Positions 1-9,077 of a DNA stretch of 64,000 bases are shown piece by piece. The stretch is from the NCBI GenBank assembly GCA_017410455.1, contig JAFQQT010000004.1, forward strand, positions 1 to 64,000, written 5' to 3'. The notes under the pieces are model-generated. The model did no database searches, had not been told where the DNA came from, and was given only the letters and a program-made list of their open reading frames with translations. Position 1 is the first letter of the stretch, and the number at the start of each line of letters is the position of its first letter. This DNA comes from Clostridia bacterium. Lineage in GTDB: Bacteria; Bacillota; Clostridia; Christensenellales; Aristaeellaceae. The translations under genes and the position numbers were made by a program.

Positions 1-1580
1 TACTTGTTAGAAGTAAATGATGTCGTCGGGTAGAACGTGGATCCGTTGTTGCTGTTCGAGAACCACCACTGGTAAGTCAGACCCTCACCGCTAACTTCGA
101 AAGTAACCGTAGCCATTTCGCCTTCAGCAACTGCGACATTCTCCGGCTGCTTGGTAATTGCGAACTCAACAGGGATTTCCATGCTGATCGTGACAGTATC
201 GGTCTGAATGCGATTCCCATTTTTGTCTGTCACAACGCAATAAACTCTGCGGCCATTACGAGAAGCATTCATTTCGACTTCGTACTTGTTAGAAGTAAAT
301 GATGTCGTCGGGTAGAACGTGGATCCGTTGTTGCTGTTCGAGAACCACCACTGGTAAGTCAGGCCCTCACCAACAGCTTCAAAAGAAACCGTCGCCATTT
401 CACCCTCTGCAACCGCTACGTTCTCAGGCTGCTTGGTGATGGCAAACTCGACAGGCGTCCCCATCTTGATCGTAACAGTATTCGTCTGAACACTATTGCC
501 GTAACAGTCAGTTACAACACAGTAGATCATACGGCCATCACGACTGTCAGACATAACCGCTTCATATTTGTTAGAGGTAAATGTCGACGTCGGGTAGAAA
601 TTCTTGCCGTCCCCCTTATTGGAGAACCACCACTTATAAGTCAGCCCATCACCCGCTGCTTCAAAGGTCACCGTGGCAGTCTCACCCTCGGCAACAACAA
701 CGTCCTGGGGCTGCGTCACGATCTGCGTAACAACCTTCGCGTCCTTGTCGCCAGCATTGATGTCAGATGCACCGGAAGAGTCACTCGCTGCGGGAGTTGC
801 AGTAGGCTCGGCAGTCGGCGCAACCGTGGGTTCAGCGGTAGGCGCAGCCGTGGGTTCCGCAGTCGGCTCAGCGGTGGGCTCAGCCGTGGGTTCTGCGGTC
901 GGCTCCGCGGTGGGTTCCGCAGTCGGCTCAGCGGTGGGCTCAGCCGTGGGTTCTGCGGTCGGCTCCGCGGTGGGTTCCGCAGTCGGCTCAGCGGTGGGCT
1001 CGGCCGTGGGTTCCGCAGTCGGCTCAGCGGTGGGCTCGGCCGTGGGTTCCGCGGTCGGCTCGGCAGTAGGCTCAGCAGTGGGTTCCGGCGTGGCAGTCGG
1101 AACAGGGGTAGGCGTGGGCTCGAGCTGCACAACGGGCGGAGTGCTGGTCGGCTCGGCAGGCTTGCTCGCAGCAATGTTGCAGCCGTCAAAGGCGTTGCCA
1201 GCCACACTCTTCACGCCATTGGCCCAGGAGGGATCCATCGGCAGACAGCCGGCAAAGGCATAGGAGCCAATGCTTTCCAGAGCGGACTTATCCGCAAAGG
1301 AAACCCGCGCAAGCTTCGTACAGCCGGCGAATGCATTTGCCTGAATGGTCGTCACCTTGCCCGCGAAACGAACAGAGGTGATGTTCCTGTTATTCATGAA
1401 GGCGCCAGAACCGATGATTTCAACCTCGGCAGGAACAGTCACGGAAGAGCTGTTGCCGTTGTAACGGATCAGCTTGTTCCCCGAGATCTCGAATTCAGTT
1501 TCCTCCGCGCTGACAAGAACCGTCGGAACAATCGACAGGATCATCGCCAGAACCAGACAGAAAGAAATGAATCTCTTCAC
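1..1580 (-). CDS. Secreted repeat-rich surface protein (BspA-like leucine-rich repeat plus Ig-like repeats), 3' end beyond window
   Basis: The gene runs off the window at position 1, so the C-terminus is missing. It starts at a GTG with AAAGGAG nine bases upstream. A Sec signal peptide (MKRFISFC, hydrophobic stretch, then VSA-EE) is followed by a short leucine-rich region of the BspA type (GAF/NAFAGC units, residues about 45-130). Next comes a Pro/Thr-rich linker made of about 20 TAEP tetrapeptides. After this are Ig-like modules of 94 residues (282 bp) with a conserved TYxWWFSN core and a YCVVTD strand. The modules seen are nearly identical at DNA level. Such proteins are usually cell-surface adhesins or binding proteins exposed on an extended spacer. 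The ligand cannot be deduced. No cell-wall anchor is visible because the 3' end is absent. Confidence 0.85.
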   Translation of the reverse strand, partial: MKRFISFCLVLAMILSIVPTVLVSAEETEFEISGNKLIRYNGNSSSVTVPAEVEIIGSGAFMNNRNITSVRFAGKVTTIQANAFAGCTKLARVSFADKSALESIGSYAFAGCLPMDPSWANGVKSVAGNAFDGCNIAASKPAEPTSTPPVVQLEPTPTPVPTATPEPTAEPTAEPTAEPTAEPTAEPTAEPTAEPTAEPTAEPTAEPTAEPTAEPTAEPTAEPTAEPTAEPTAEPTAEPTAEPTAAPTAEPTVAPTAEPTATPAASDSSGASDINAGDKDAKVVTQIVTQPQDVVVAEGETATVTFEAAGDGLTYKWWFSNKGDGKNFYPTSTFTSNKYEAVMSDSRDGRMIYCVVTDCYGNSVQTNTVTIKMGTPVEFAITKQPENVAVAEGEMATVSFEAVGEGLTYQWWFSNSNNGSTFYPTTSFTSNKYEVEMNASRNGRRVYCVVTDKNGNRIQTDTVTISMEIPVEFAITKQPENVAVAEGEMATVTFEVSGEGLTYQWWFSNSNNGSTFYPTTSFTSNK

Positions 1581-1636
1581 ACTCTTCAACTCCTTTCGGT
1601 TATGCAGCCAAAAAACAGCATAGCCTCTCTCATCTA

Positions 1637-1665
1637 ATTATATCATACACATCTTTGGAAATCAA
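1637..1665 (-). promoter_or_regulatory. Sigma-A-type promoter of the surface-protein gene
   Basis: Reading the minus strand, TTGATT (1660-1665) and TATAAT (1637-1642) are separated by 17 bp. The roughly 50-nt leader carries an imperfect hairpin (GGCTATGC pairing with GCATAACC) just before the ribosome-binding site. The gene is therefore likely transcribed independently of the sugar-transferase gene upstream. Confidence 0.7.
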
Positions 1666-1693
1666 GCCCCAATTAAGCATATTTTGCATTCCT

Positions 1694-2353
1694 TCATGAC
1701 GATCCATCCTTTGCCTTCCTCACGACTGCGCGGAACGTCTTGAAGATCAGGCGGATATCCATCAGGAAGTCTGCGCTTTGCGCATAGTGCAGCTCCATGC
1801 GTTGCCGGCCACCCGTGGTGTAGGTGTCCTGATTGGATGCGCAGGTCTGCCAGAGTCCCGTCAGTCCAGGCGGTACGCTGTGGAAGACCTCCAGCTGTTC
1901 TGGTGAGTAGCACCGCGCTTCCTCAGGAACGATGGGACGCGGTCCCACAAGGCTCATTTCACCCTTGAGGATGTTCCACAGCTGCGGCAGTTCATCCAGG
2001 CTGGTCCTGCGCAGGAAGGCTCCGAGCCGCGTCACCCGGGGGTCGTGATCAATCTTGAACTCTGCGTTGTACTGCGCCTTCTGTTCATCGGACAGCGATT
2101 CAGCGATGCAATCCGCGTCGGGCACCATACTGCGGAACTTCCACATGCGGAATCTTTGCCCGTAGCGTCCGAGCCGCTCCTGGGCATACAGCGCCCGGCC
2201 GCCATCCTGCAGCCGGACCAGGAGCGTGATTACGAGCATCACCGGCCAGATCAGCAGCAGCGCGGCAAGGGACGCCGCCACATCAAAGGCACGTTTGCAT
2301 CCCTGGTAGCAGCCCCTTTCGCCAGGGCGCACTTTCTCTTTCATCCTTACCAT
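1694..2353 (-). CDS. Polyprenyl-phosphate sugar-1-phosphate transferase (WcaJ/RfbP C-terminal type)
   Basis: 219 residues. It is a short initiating glycosyl-phosphotransferase that moves a sugar-1-phosphate from a nucleotide sugar to undecaprenyl phosphate, the first step of exopolysaccharide or teichoic-type polymer assembly at the membrane. One N-terminal hydrophobic segment (about residues 25-47) precedes the cytoplasmic catalytic domain. Family motifs are visible: [37 protein letters not shown] and SLVGPRP, plus PGLTGLWQ near the end. The large N-terminal membrane domain of full WcaJ is absent, as in PglC-like short forms. It starts 22 bp after glmM, so the two are probably co-transcribed. 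The sugar specificity is unknown. Confidence 0.9.
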   Translation of the reverse strand: MVRMKEKVRPGERGCYQGCKRAFDVAASLAALLLIWPVMLVITLLVRLQDGGRALYAQERLGRYGQRFRMWKFRSMVPDADCIAESLSDEQKAQYNAEFKIDHDPRVTRLGAFLRRTSLDELPQLWNILKGEMSLVGPRPIVPEEARCYSPEQLEVFHSVPPGLTGLWQTCASNQDTYTTGGRQRMELHYAQSADFLMDIRLIFKTFRAVVRKAKDGSS

Positions 2354-2375
2354 TCAAGCTCCAGCTTCAGTTGGG

Positions 2376-3761
2376 TCAGACGCAGTGACCCTTTGCGCGG
2401 ATCACACGGACGACGTCTTCGCAGCAAGCCACGCACATCTCCTGCGTTTCCGCTTCCACCATCACACGGATCACAGGCTCCGTACCGCTCTCGCGCACCA
2501 GCACGCGGCCTGTATCCCCCAGCTTCGCGGCGACAGCCTGAACGGCCGCATGTACGTCCTCGTCAGCCTGAGCGACCGCCTTATCCTTCACGCGCACGTT
2601 CACCAGCTCCTGCGGGAAGATGACCAGATCCTTGCACAACTCAGAGAGCGTGGTTTTCCTGGCGCAGATAACTTCCATCATCTTCAGGCTCGTGAGGATG
2701 CCGTCGCCGGTGGAGGCATATTTGGTGAAGATGATGTGGCCGGAGTTCTCGCCGCCCAGACGGCAGCCGTTCTGCGTCATGTATTCGTAGACGTACTTGT
2801 CGCCCACAGCCGTACGCGCATAACCGATATCCAGCGCATCAAAGGCACGGAAGAGGCCGAAGTTGGACATGACCGTGGTGACCACCGTGTTGTTGGCGAG
2901 CTTCCCGCGCTGCTTGAGGTAGCGGCCATAGACGAACATGATGTGGTCGCCGGTAACCAGCTGCCCCTTCTCGTCAACGCACAGGCAGCGGTCGGCGTCG
3001 CCGTCATAGGCGAAGCCCACATCGCAGCCGTTTTCCACCACATAGCGCTGCAGGCCCTCGATGTGGGTGGAGCCGGCATTCTCGTTGATGTTCAGGCCAT
3101 TGGGGCTGGCGTTGATGACATAGGTGCGCGCACCCAGCGCCTCAAACACTGCCTTTGCGATGTTCCAGGCCGCGCCGTTGGCACAGTCCAGGGCCACCTT
3201 CTTGCCCTTGAAGGAGTACTGGCACAGGCTGATCAGGTAGCCGATGTAACGGTTACGGCCGGAAACATAGTCCACCGTGCAGCCGATGTGCTCGCGGTGT
3301 GCGAAGGGGATCTCATCCCATCGCTGCCCGAACGCCTCCAGATGGCCGTCCAGATACGCCTCCACCAGGTCGAGGGTTTCTTCGTCCATTTTTTCGCCCT
3401 GGCTGTTGATCAGCTTGATGCCGTTGTCGAAATAGGGGTTGTGGCTGGCGGAGATCATGATGCCGCAGTCGAACTCATCCACGCGGGCCACATATGCCAC
3501 CGAGGGCGTCGTGGTGACATGCAGCATGTAGGCGTCCGCACCGGAAGCCACAACGCCGGCAACAAGCGCGTATTCGAACATGTAGCTGGAGCGGCGGGTA
3601 TCCTTGCCGATAACGATGCGGCTGGGCGTCTCATCGCCAGCACGGCGGCGTTTCTCGCCGAAATACCAACCCAGGAACCGGCCGACACGGTAGGCGTGAT
3701 CCGCTGTCAGATTCTTGTTCGCTTCCCCGCGGAAGCCGTCCGTTCCGAAATACTTACCCAT
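2376..3761 (-). CDS. glmM: Phosphoglucosamine mutase
   Basis: 461 residues, close to the usual length. It converts glucosamine-6-phosphate to glucosamine-1-phosphate on the way to UDP-GlcNAc for peptidoglycan. The N-terminus has GTDGFRG. The phosphoserine loop is ISASHNP with the catalytic Ser at about residue 106. The metal loop is DGDADRC, the sugar-binding loop is GGENSGH, and the C-terminal phosphate-binding loop is RESGTEP. A consensus promoter lies upstream and the start has GGAG nine bases before ATG. It leads a two-gene unit with the sugar transferase. Confidence 0.97.
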   Translation of the reverse strand: MGKYFGTDGFRGEANKNLTADHAYRVGRFLGWYFGEKRRRAGDETPSRIVIGKDTRRSSYMFEYALVAGVVASGADAYMLHVTTTPSVAYVARVDEFDCGIMISASHNPYFDNGIKLINSQGEKMDEETLDLVEAYLDGHLEAFGQRWDEIPFAHREHIGCTVDYVSGRNRYIGYLISLCQYSFKGKKVALDCANGAAWNIAKAVFEALGARTYVINASPNGLNINENAGSTHIEGLQRYVVENGCDVGFAYDGDADRCLCVDEKGQLVTGDHIMFVYGRYLKQRGKLANNTVVTTVMSNFGLFRAFDALDIGYARTAVGDKYVYEYMTQNGCRLGGENSGHIIFTKYASTGDGILTSLKMMEVICARKTTLSELCKDLVIFPQELVNVRVKDKAVAQADEDVHAAVQAVAAKLGDTGRVLVRESGTEPVIRVMVEAETQEMCVACCEDVVRVIRAKGHCV

Positions 3762-3828
3762 CTGCTATTTCTCCGTTTCTGTTCGAGAAATCGTTGCAGC
3801 ATGCCTGAAGGCATAATACAACAGGATG

Positions 3829-3857
3829 ATTATACCACCTGCTTCACGCGATGTCAA
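3829..3857 (-). promoter_or_regulatory. Consensus sigma-A promoter of glmM
   Basis: On the minus strand a perfect TTGACA (3852-3857) and a perfect TATAAT (3829-3834) are 17 bp apart, about 65 nt before the glmM start. Confidence 0.85.
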
Positions 3858-3884
3858 CGCAGGCCCTTTGTCATTACTACGAAT

Positions 3885-3908
3885 AAAAGGAGGGAATTGC
3901 TACCCTCC
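3885..3908 (-). terminator. Intrinsic terminator after era
   Basis: On the minus strand GGAGGG (3903-3908) and CCCTCC (3889-3894) form a stem with an 8-nt loop, followed by TTTT. It lies just past the era stop codon and closes the yqfC-to-era operon. Confidence 0.8.
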
Positions 3909-3916
3909 TGAACAGT

Positions 3917-4810
3917 TTATTTGCTTTCGTAGCCCAGCGTGCGCAGGTCATCCATGCGGTTGCGCCAGTCAGGGCGCACCTTGACCCACAGCTTGAGATT
4001 CACATGCAGGCCCAGCAGCGCCTCGATGTCGCGGCGGGCCTCGGTGCCGATCAGCTGCAGCATCGCGCCGCGCTTGCCGATGATGATGCCCTTGTGGGCG
4101 TCGCGCTCGCAGTAGATGGTGGCGTGGATCTCCATGAAATCATCGGACTCTTTGGTCATGGCCATCATCTCCACGCCGATGCCGTGGGGCACCTCGTCGC
4201 GCAGGTGGAGCAGCGCCTTCTCGCGGATCATCTCCGCCACAATCAGCCGCTCAGGCTGATCGGTCATCATGTCATCGGGGAAATACTTCGGGCCCTCTGG
4301 CAGGCGGGCCGCCATCGCCTCGGTCAGCTCCGCCAGGCCATCGCCGGTCTTTGCGCTGATGGGGATAATGGCGTCGTACCCGCAGTCGGCGAAGGACGCG
4401 ATGATGCCCAGCAGCTTCTCCCGGGGCAGCAGGTCGATCTTGTTGAGCAGCAGCACCTTGGGCACCTTCTTCTCCGCCATGTCGCGGACGATGGTGCGGT
4501 CGTGCTCGCCGATGGCGGTGGCGTCCACCAGCACCATCATGCCGTCCATGCCGTCCATGGCCTCGCGCACGGACTGCATCATGTAGTTGCCCAGCTTTGT
4601 GCGGGGGGTGTGGATGCCGGGGGTGTCCAGGAACACCATCTGCCAGTCCTCACGGGTCATCACGCCCATGATGCGGTTGCGGGTCGTCTGCGGACGATTC
4701 GAAACAATGGCGACCTTCTCGCCCACCAGGGCGTTCATCAGCGTGGACTTGCCCACGTTGGGACGGCCGACGATGGTCACAAAACCGGAACGGAACTTCT
4801 TCTCAGCCAT
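3917..4810 (-). CDS. era: GTPase Era
   Basis: 297 residues, standard length. Era is an essential GTPase that binds the 3' end of 16S rRNA and helps 30S maturation. The G1 loop GRPNVGKS (residues 15-22), G3 DTPG (62-65) and G4 NKID (123-126) are intact. The C-terminal KH domain carries the IIGKRGAML loop that binds RNA. It is the last gene of the cluster, directly after the ybeY-cdd fusion and before a terminator. AAAGGAG lies upstream of the ATG. Confidence 0.97.
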   Translation of the reverse strand: MAEKKFRSGFVTIVGRPNVGKSTLMNALVGEKVAIVSNRPQTTRNRIMGVMTREDWQMVFLDTPGIHTPRTKLGNYMMQSVREAMDGMDGMMVLVDATAIGEHDRTIVRDMAEKKVPKVLLLNKIDLLPREKLLGIIASFADCGYDAIIPISAKTGDGLAELTEAMAARLPEGPKYFPDDMMTDQPERLIVAEMIREKALLHLRDEVPHGIGVEMMAMTKESDDFMEIHATIYCERDAHKGIIIGKRGAMLQLIGTEARRDIEALLGLHVNLKLWVKVRPDWRNRMDDLRTLGYESK

Positions 4811-4852
4811 AGTACAGTTGATCTCCTTTTCTCAGGACATGTGTGTTGTGGT

Positions 4853-5743
4853 TCATTCAAGGGACTTGGGGCCGAAGCCATGGGGCAGCAGCTCGCAGAG
4901 ATTCATCTCATCCACGTTGCCATCCCAGGTGACGATGACGCGTATGCCCGGGGCAAACTCGTTGAGCACCTGACGGCAGGCGCCGCAGGGCCAGGGCGCA
5001 GACCCCTGCGCCGCAATGGCAATGGTCGTGAACTCCTGCGCACCCTCGCTGATGGCCTTGAACATGGCCGTGCGCTCAGCACAGTTGGTCAGGCCGAAGG
5101 AGGCATTCTCAATGTTGCATCCCTGGAAAACGCGGCCATCCGCGCACAGGAGCGCTGCGCCCACCGCGTAGTGGGAATAGGGCGAGTAGCTGCGCTCCAT
5201 GGCCTTCTTCGCCAGCGCCAGCAGGGTTTCGTCCGTCACGGAGGCTTCGCCCTCGCGGGTCTGGCCGATGGACGAAAGGATCTTCTCCTCCATGGTGCGC
5301 ATCCTCCTCTTGTCATCTTCTTCGATGTGATCATAGCCCATCAGGTGGCACAGGCCATGAACGGTCAGGTAGGCCGCTTCCCTTTCCGGGCTGTGGCCGT
5401 ACTCCGCCGCCTGAGCCAGCACATGGGGCACAGACAGGATCAGGTCGCCCAGCATGCAGGCGTCCAGCTCGTCGTCGTATTCACGGCGCAGCAGCTTATC
5501 CGCCTGTCCGGCTGTCACGCCTTCGGGGTAGTTCACCGTCGGGAAGGACAGCACATCCGTCGCCCGGTCGACTTCCCGGTAGGTCAGGTTGATCTCGTGG
5601 ATCGCTTCATCCCCGCACAGGCGGACGCTCACAGCGCAGGGGCGCATGACCCCCTCGCTCAGCAGTGCGCAGTCCGCCGCCGTCTGCATCAGGGAGAGCC
5701 AGGCGGGATCCACCTGGGTTTCGATCTGCCAGATGATCTTCAC
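4853..5743 (-). CDS. ybeY: Fusion protein: endoribonuclease YbeY joined to cytidine deaminase
   Basis: 296 residues in one uninterrupted frame. The N-terminal half (1-155) is YbeY, a zinc endoribonuclease for 16S rRNA 3' processing and ribosome quality control. Its metal motif HGLCHLMGYDH has ligands H129, H133 and H139. The C-terminal half (from about 168) is a homotetramer-type cytidine deaminase for pyrimidine salvage, with NCAERTA (zinc C221, catalytic E223) and PCGACRQV (C253, C256). Both active sites look complete. Firmicutes commonly have ybeY-dgkA-cdd-era as separate genes; here dgkA is missing and its neighbours are joined. The start is a GTG overlapping the pgpH stop (GTGA), with GGGGAGG seven bases upstream. 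Confidence 0.93.
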   Translation of the reverse strand: MKIIWQIETQVDPAWLSLMQTAADCALLSEGVMRPCAVSVRLCGDEAIHEINLTYREVDRATDVLSFPTVNYPEGVTAGQADKLLRREYDDELDACMLGDLILSVPHVLAQAAEYGHSPEREAAYLTVHGLCHLMGYDHIEEDDKRRMRTMEEKILSSIGQTREGEASVTDETLLALAKKAMERSYSPYSHYAVGAALLCADGRVFQGCNIENASFGLTNCAERTAMFKAISEGAQEFTTIAIAAQGSAPWPCGACRQVLNEFAPGIRVIVTWDGNVDEMNLCELLPHGFGPKSLE

Positions 5744-8046
5744 TGTTGCGCCTCCCCTGCTGTGTTGTTATCGCCCTGCGTATCCTCCGGGGGAATCATA
5801 CCGTCAGGCATGGGCGGATCGTAAGGCGCGGCCATCCCGCCCTCTGCGGCTTCTGCAGCGTTCGCCTCGCCGCTCTCCGCCGCAGGCTTGCGCTCCACAT
5901 GCACCGTGGGATACTCGATGCGCTCATGGAACACGCCGCGCAGGACGTTGATGAATGCCTCGCTGATGCCATCGATATCGCGAAGAGAAAGGGGTGAGTT
6001 GCTCAGCTGGCCATCCTCGATCTTGCTGCGCACCAGGCGCTCGATGAACTGCGCGATGGCCTGGGGCGTGCGGTCGGTCATGGAGCGCACGGCCGCTTCG
6101 ATGGTATCTGCCAGCATGACGATGGCGCTCTCCTTGGTGGAGGGCCGGTCACCGCTGTAGCGGAAGTCCATCACGTCCACAGGCTTGCCATCGGCCTGCT
6201 GCAGCGCCTTGTGGTAGAAGTACATCACCGGCGTGTCGCCGTGGTGCTCGAAGATGATCTTCTGGATCTCCTGGGGCAGGCGGTGCTTCTGCGCAAGGCG
6301 CAGGCCGTCGGTGGTATGGGCGGTCACGATGGCTGCAGAGAGATGCGCGGTGGTGCGGTCGTGGGGGTTGTCGCCGTGCTGATTCTCCTTGAAGTACATG
6401 GGGCGTTTGAGCTTGCCCACATCGTGGAAGTAAGCGCCTGCGCGCGTGAGGAGCATGTTCGCACCGATGCGCTCCGCCGCAGCTTCGGCGAGATTCGCCA
6501 CGATGATGGAGTGGTGGTAGGTGCCGGGCGCCTCCATGAGCAGTCGGCGCAGCAAGGGATGATTGGGGTTGGCCAGCTCCATGAGCTTGCTGGGCGTGGC
6601 CAGGTTGAACACCGCCTCGAACACCGGCTGGAAGCCCACGGCGATCAGGCCGCCAAGCAGGCCGGCAGCCAGGCTCCAGATGGCGTCGTTGATGGCATTG
6701 GCGGGCGACACCGAGGTCATCAGGATGATCGCCAGCATCACCAGGAAGTTGGTCACAGCCACCAGCGCGCCGCAGATGACGGCGTTGACACGCTGCGGCT
6801 TGCCGGCAAGGAACTGCACCGACACAACGTTGCCCACCAGGGACGTGAGCAGCAGCGACACCATCTCGGTGGAATAGGTGTTGTTGCTGGCTGCCGACAG
6901 GCCTGCGATGACAACCGCCATGGTCAGCCCGGCAGCCGTGCCCACGCGTGCACCCAGAAGCCCCGTGAGCAGGATGGCGCACAGGCACACGGGCGACAGG
7001 TAGGCGTTGATGAAAGTGATGCAGAACGCTGACAGACCCTCGCAAATGAAGATCACCAGCAGGATCATGAACATGGTGCGCATGTTGTGCAGCGCTTCGG
7101 GTTCCAGCAGCCGCAGCAGCATCCACAGCACAGCCATGGCCAGGCAGATCATCAGCAGCGCGCCCCCGTAACCGGAGAAATCGAACGCAGAGGACGTCAG
7201 CAGGCCCAGTTCGCCCAGCACGTCCAGCTGATTCTGTGTAACGCGCTCGCCCTCGCGGATGATGAACTGCCCCTGCTTGAAAGTCACGGGAACCACCGCG
7301 TCGCGGGCGCGCTGTCGTGCCGCCTCCGTAGCTGCTTCATCCACGAGCCTGTTGGCCTGTATGCTGGCGTTGAGCACCTGGCGGATGAGGGAGTGGAGCA
7401 GGTCGTTGCTCATCTCCGAACTGCAGGCGGAGATGATGTCGCTGATGGCCGTATCCTCCTGCCCCTGGGTGATGGTCGCCTCCAGCGAATGCGTCACAGC
7501 GGTCGTCACCGTGGTGCACATGCGGTCAAAGGCATCATCATCCGTGCGCATCAGCAGCTGCGTCTGATAGTAGGACAGGCTGATGACCGTCACCATCTGG
7601 CGGGCGCTTTCCACTTCAGCCACGGGGAATATCGTGGTCGAAGCCGCCGGCAGGCCGTTGCGCTCCCGCAGCTCCTTGCCGTATTCCTGAACAGCCTTCA
7701 ATTCGGCAAAGACATTTGCCAGGGTATCCAGAACCTCCGTGTCGACCGCTTCTTCATAGCGGTAGGAGGGCCCGATGGCCATCGCGGCACGGTTGCGCTG
7801 CTCCTCGGTGGACAGGCGGTCCTCCACTTCCTTGGTGGCGGCGATGTTCCTGTCCGCAATTTCGCCCACCTCCAGGGTGTACGGGTTGGATACACAGACC
7901 GTGCAGCACAGCGCGAAGAGCGCGATGGTACCGCCGATCATCATCAGCAGACATCGCATCCCCGCGCCGTGGATCCAGGCATAGATGTCTGCCAGCAGAT
8001 GGCTGAACCGCCTGGTCTTATCCTTTTCCTGTTTCGTCGTGGACAT
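5740..8046 (-). CDS. pgpH: 7TM-HD cyclic-di-AMP phosphodiesterase (PgpH/YqfF family)
   Basis: 768 residues. PgpH-type proteins hydrolyse the second messenger c-di-AMP. The protein has one N-terminal transmembrane helix, a large extracytoplasmic domain (about 60-290), seven clustered transmembrane helices (about 300-490) and a cytoplasmic HD domain. The HD domain shows HHSI, FHDVGKLKRP, a FEHHGD motif and a late LADTIEAA. The C-terminal tail is rich in Pro, Ala and Glu. An in-frame GTG at 8055 sits too close to AAGGAG, so the ATG at 8046 (spacing 8) is chosen. It lies between phoH and ybeY and is translationally coupled to both. Confidence 0.93.
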   Translation of the reverse strand: MSTTKQEKDKTRRFSHLLADIYAWIHGAGMRCLLMMIGGTIALFALCCTVCVSNPYTLEVGEIADRNIAATKEVEDRLSTEEQRNRAAMAIGPSYRYEEAVDTEVLDTLANVFAELKAVQEYGKELRERNGLPAASTTIFPVAEVESARQMVTVISLSYYQTQLLMRTDDDAFDRMCTTVTTAVTHSLEATITQGQEDTAISDIISACSSEMSNDLLHSLIRQVLNASIQANRLVDEAATEAARQRARDAVVPVTFKQGQFIIREGERVTQNQLDVLGELGLLTSSAFDFSGYGGALLMICLAMAVLWMLLRLLEPEALHNMRTMFMILLVIFICEGLSAFCITFINAYLSPVCLCAILLTGLLGARVGTAAGLTMAVVIAGLSAASNNTYSTEMVSLLLTSLVGNVVSVQFLAGKPQRVNAVICGALVAVTNFLVMLAIILMTSVSPANAINDAIWSLAAGLLGGLIAVGFQPVFEAVFNLATPSKLMELANPNHPLLRRLLMEAPGTYHHSIIVANLAEAAAERIGANMLLTRAGAYFHDVGKLKRPMYFKENQHGDNPHDRTTAHLSAAIVTAHTTDGLRLAQKHRLPQEIQKIIFEHHGDTPVMYFYHKALQQADGKPVDVMDFRYSGDRPSTKESAIVMLADTIEAAVRSMTDRTPQAIAQFIERLVRSKIEDGQLSNSPLSLRDIDGISEAFINVLRGVFHERIEYPTVHVERKPAAESGEANAAEAAEGGMAAPYDPPMPDGMIPPEDTQGDNNTAGEAQQ

Positions 8047-8051
8047 ATCGT

Positions 8052-9035
8052 TCACTCCTTCGTCGGTCTGCCAGCCCTGCCTGCGTGCGCGTCGTATGCA
8101 TCCACGATGCGCTGCACCAGCTCGTGGCGGACGACGTCCTTGCTCGTCAGGTGTACGATGCCGATCCCCGGAACATCCGAGAGGACCTCCAGCGCCTCTG
8201 CCAGGCCGGAACGCTTGCCATAGGGCAGATCCGTCTGCGTCACATCGCCGGTGACGACGACCCTGCTGCCAAAGCCCAGGCGGGTCAGGAACATCTTCAT
8301 CTGTTCGGACGTGGTGTTCTGCGCCTCATCCAGGATGATGAAGGAATCGTGCAGCGTGCGTCCGCGCATGTAGGCCAGGGGCGCCACTTCCACCGTGCCT
8401 CGTTCCACCAGCTTCTGATAGCTGTCCACGCCCATGAAATCGTAGAGCGCGTCGTAGAGCGGGCGCAGGTAGGGGTCAACCTTCTGGGTCATATCGCCGG
8501 GCAGGAAGCCCAGCTTCTCGCCTGCTTCCACCGCCGGGCGCGTCAGCACGATCCGCTCGATCTCCTTGTTTTTCAGCGCCACCACAGCCAGCGCCATGGC
8601 CAGGTATGTCTTGCCCGTGCCGGCGGGGCCCACAGCGAAGGTCAGGTCGTGGTTGCGGATGGCTTCCACATACTGCTGCTGGCCCAGTGTCTTGCAGCGG
8701 ATCTGCTTGCCGCGGTGGGTGATGGCCACCACCGAGCGGAGGATTTCGTCGATCATATCGACCTTGCCCTCCCTCGCCAGCGCGATGGCATAACGGATGC
8801 GGCTGCGGTCCACCAGATCGCCCCGGCGGATCATCTCCAGGAGCTTGGCGATCACGCTCACAGCCAGTTCCACCTGTGCTTCCTCGCCCTTCACGTTCAG
8901 CTCCGCGCCCCGCAGGGTCAGGGTGACTTCGCATTCCTGCTCAATCAGCGCCACATGCTGGTCGTTAAAGCCGAAGAGGGTCATGTATGCGTCCATGGAA
9001 TCCACGGACAGGAGCATTGTGCGGGTATTCGTCAA
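8052..9035 (-). CDS. phoH: PhoH-family ATPase
   Basis: 327 residues, typical of the PhoH/YbeZ family. It is a P-loop ATPase often encoded beside ybeY and linked to RNA metabolism and ribosome maturation. An N-terminal KH-like region precedes the ATPase core with Walker A GPAGTGKT (about 135-142) and Walker B IILDEAQN. The typical GDVTQTDLP loop is present. The chosen start is a TTG with AAGGAA seven bases upstream; the first downstream ATG (9017) is an alternative. Its stop slightly overlaps the pgpH ribosome-binding region. Confidence 0.93.
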   Translation of the reverse strand: MTNTRTMLLSVDSMDAYMTLFGFNDQHVALIEQECEVTLTLRGAELNVKGEEAQVELAVSVIAKLLEMIRRGDLVDRSRIRYAIALAREGKVDMIDEILRSVVAITHRGKQIRCKTLGQQQYVEAIRNHDLTFAVGPAGTGKTYLAMALAVVALKNKEIERIVLTRPAVEAGEKLGFLPGDMTQKVDPYLRPLYDALYDFMGVDSYQKLVERGTVEVAPLAYMRGRTLHDSFIILDEAQNTTSEQMKMFLTRLGFGSRVVVTGDVTQTDLPYGKRSGLAEALEVLSDVPGIGIVHLTSKDVVRHELVQRIVDAYDAHAGRAGRPTKE

Positions 9036-9077
9036 GTGTCGGTTCCTTCCCTTCCTCGCGGCTTACCGGAGTGCGCG

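Noticed and set aside
673-1263. Plus-strand open frame with many VGSA repeats
   Set aside because: It is the antisense shadow of the TAEP-coding repeat in the surface-protein gene and has no ribosome-binding site.
4004-5824. 606-codon plus-strand frame opposite era and ybeY-cdd
   Set aside because: It is a long antisense frame caused by high GC in the third codon position. The minus strand encodes unmistakable Era, YbeY and Cdd motifs.
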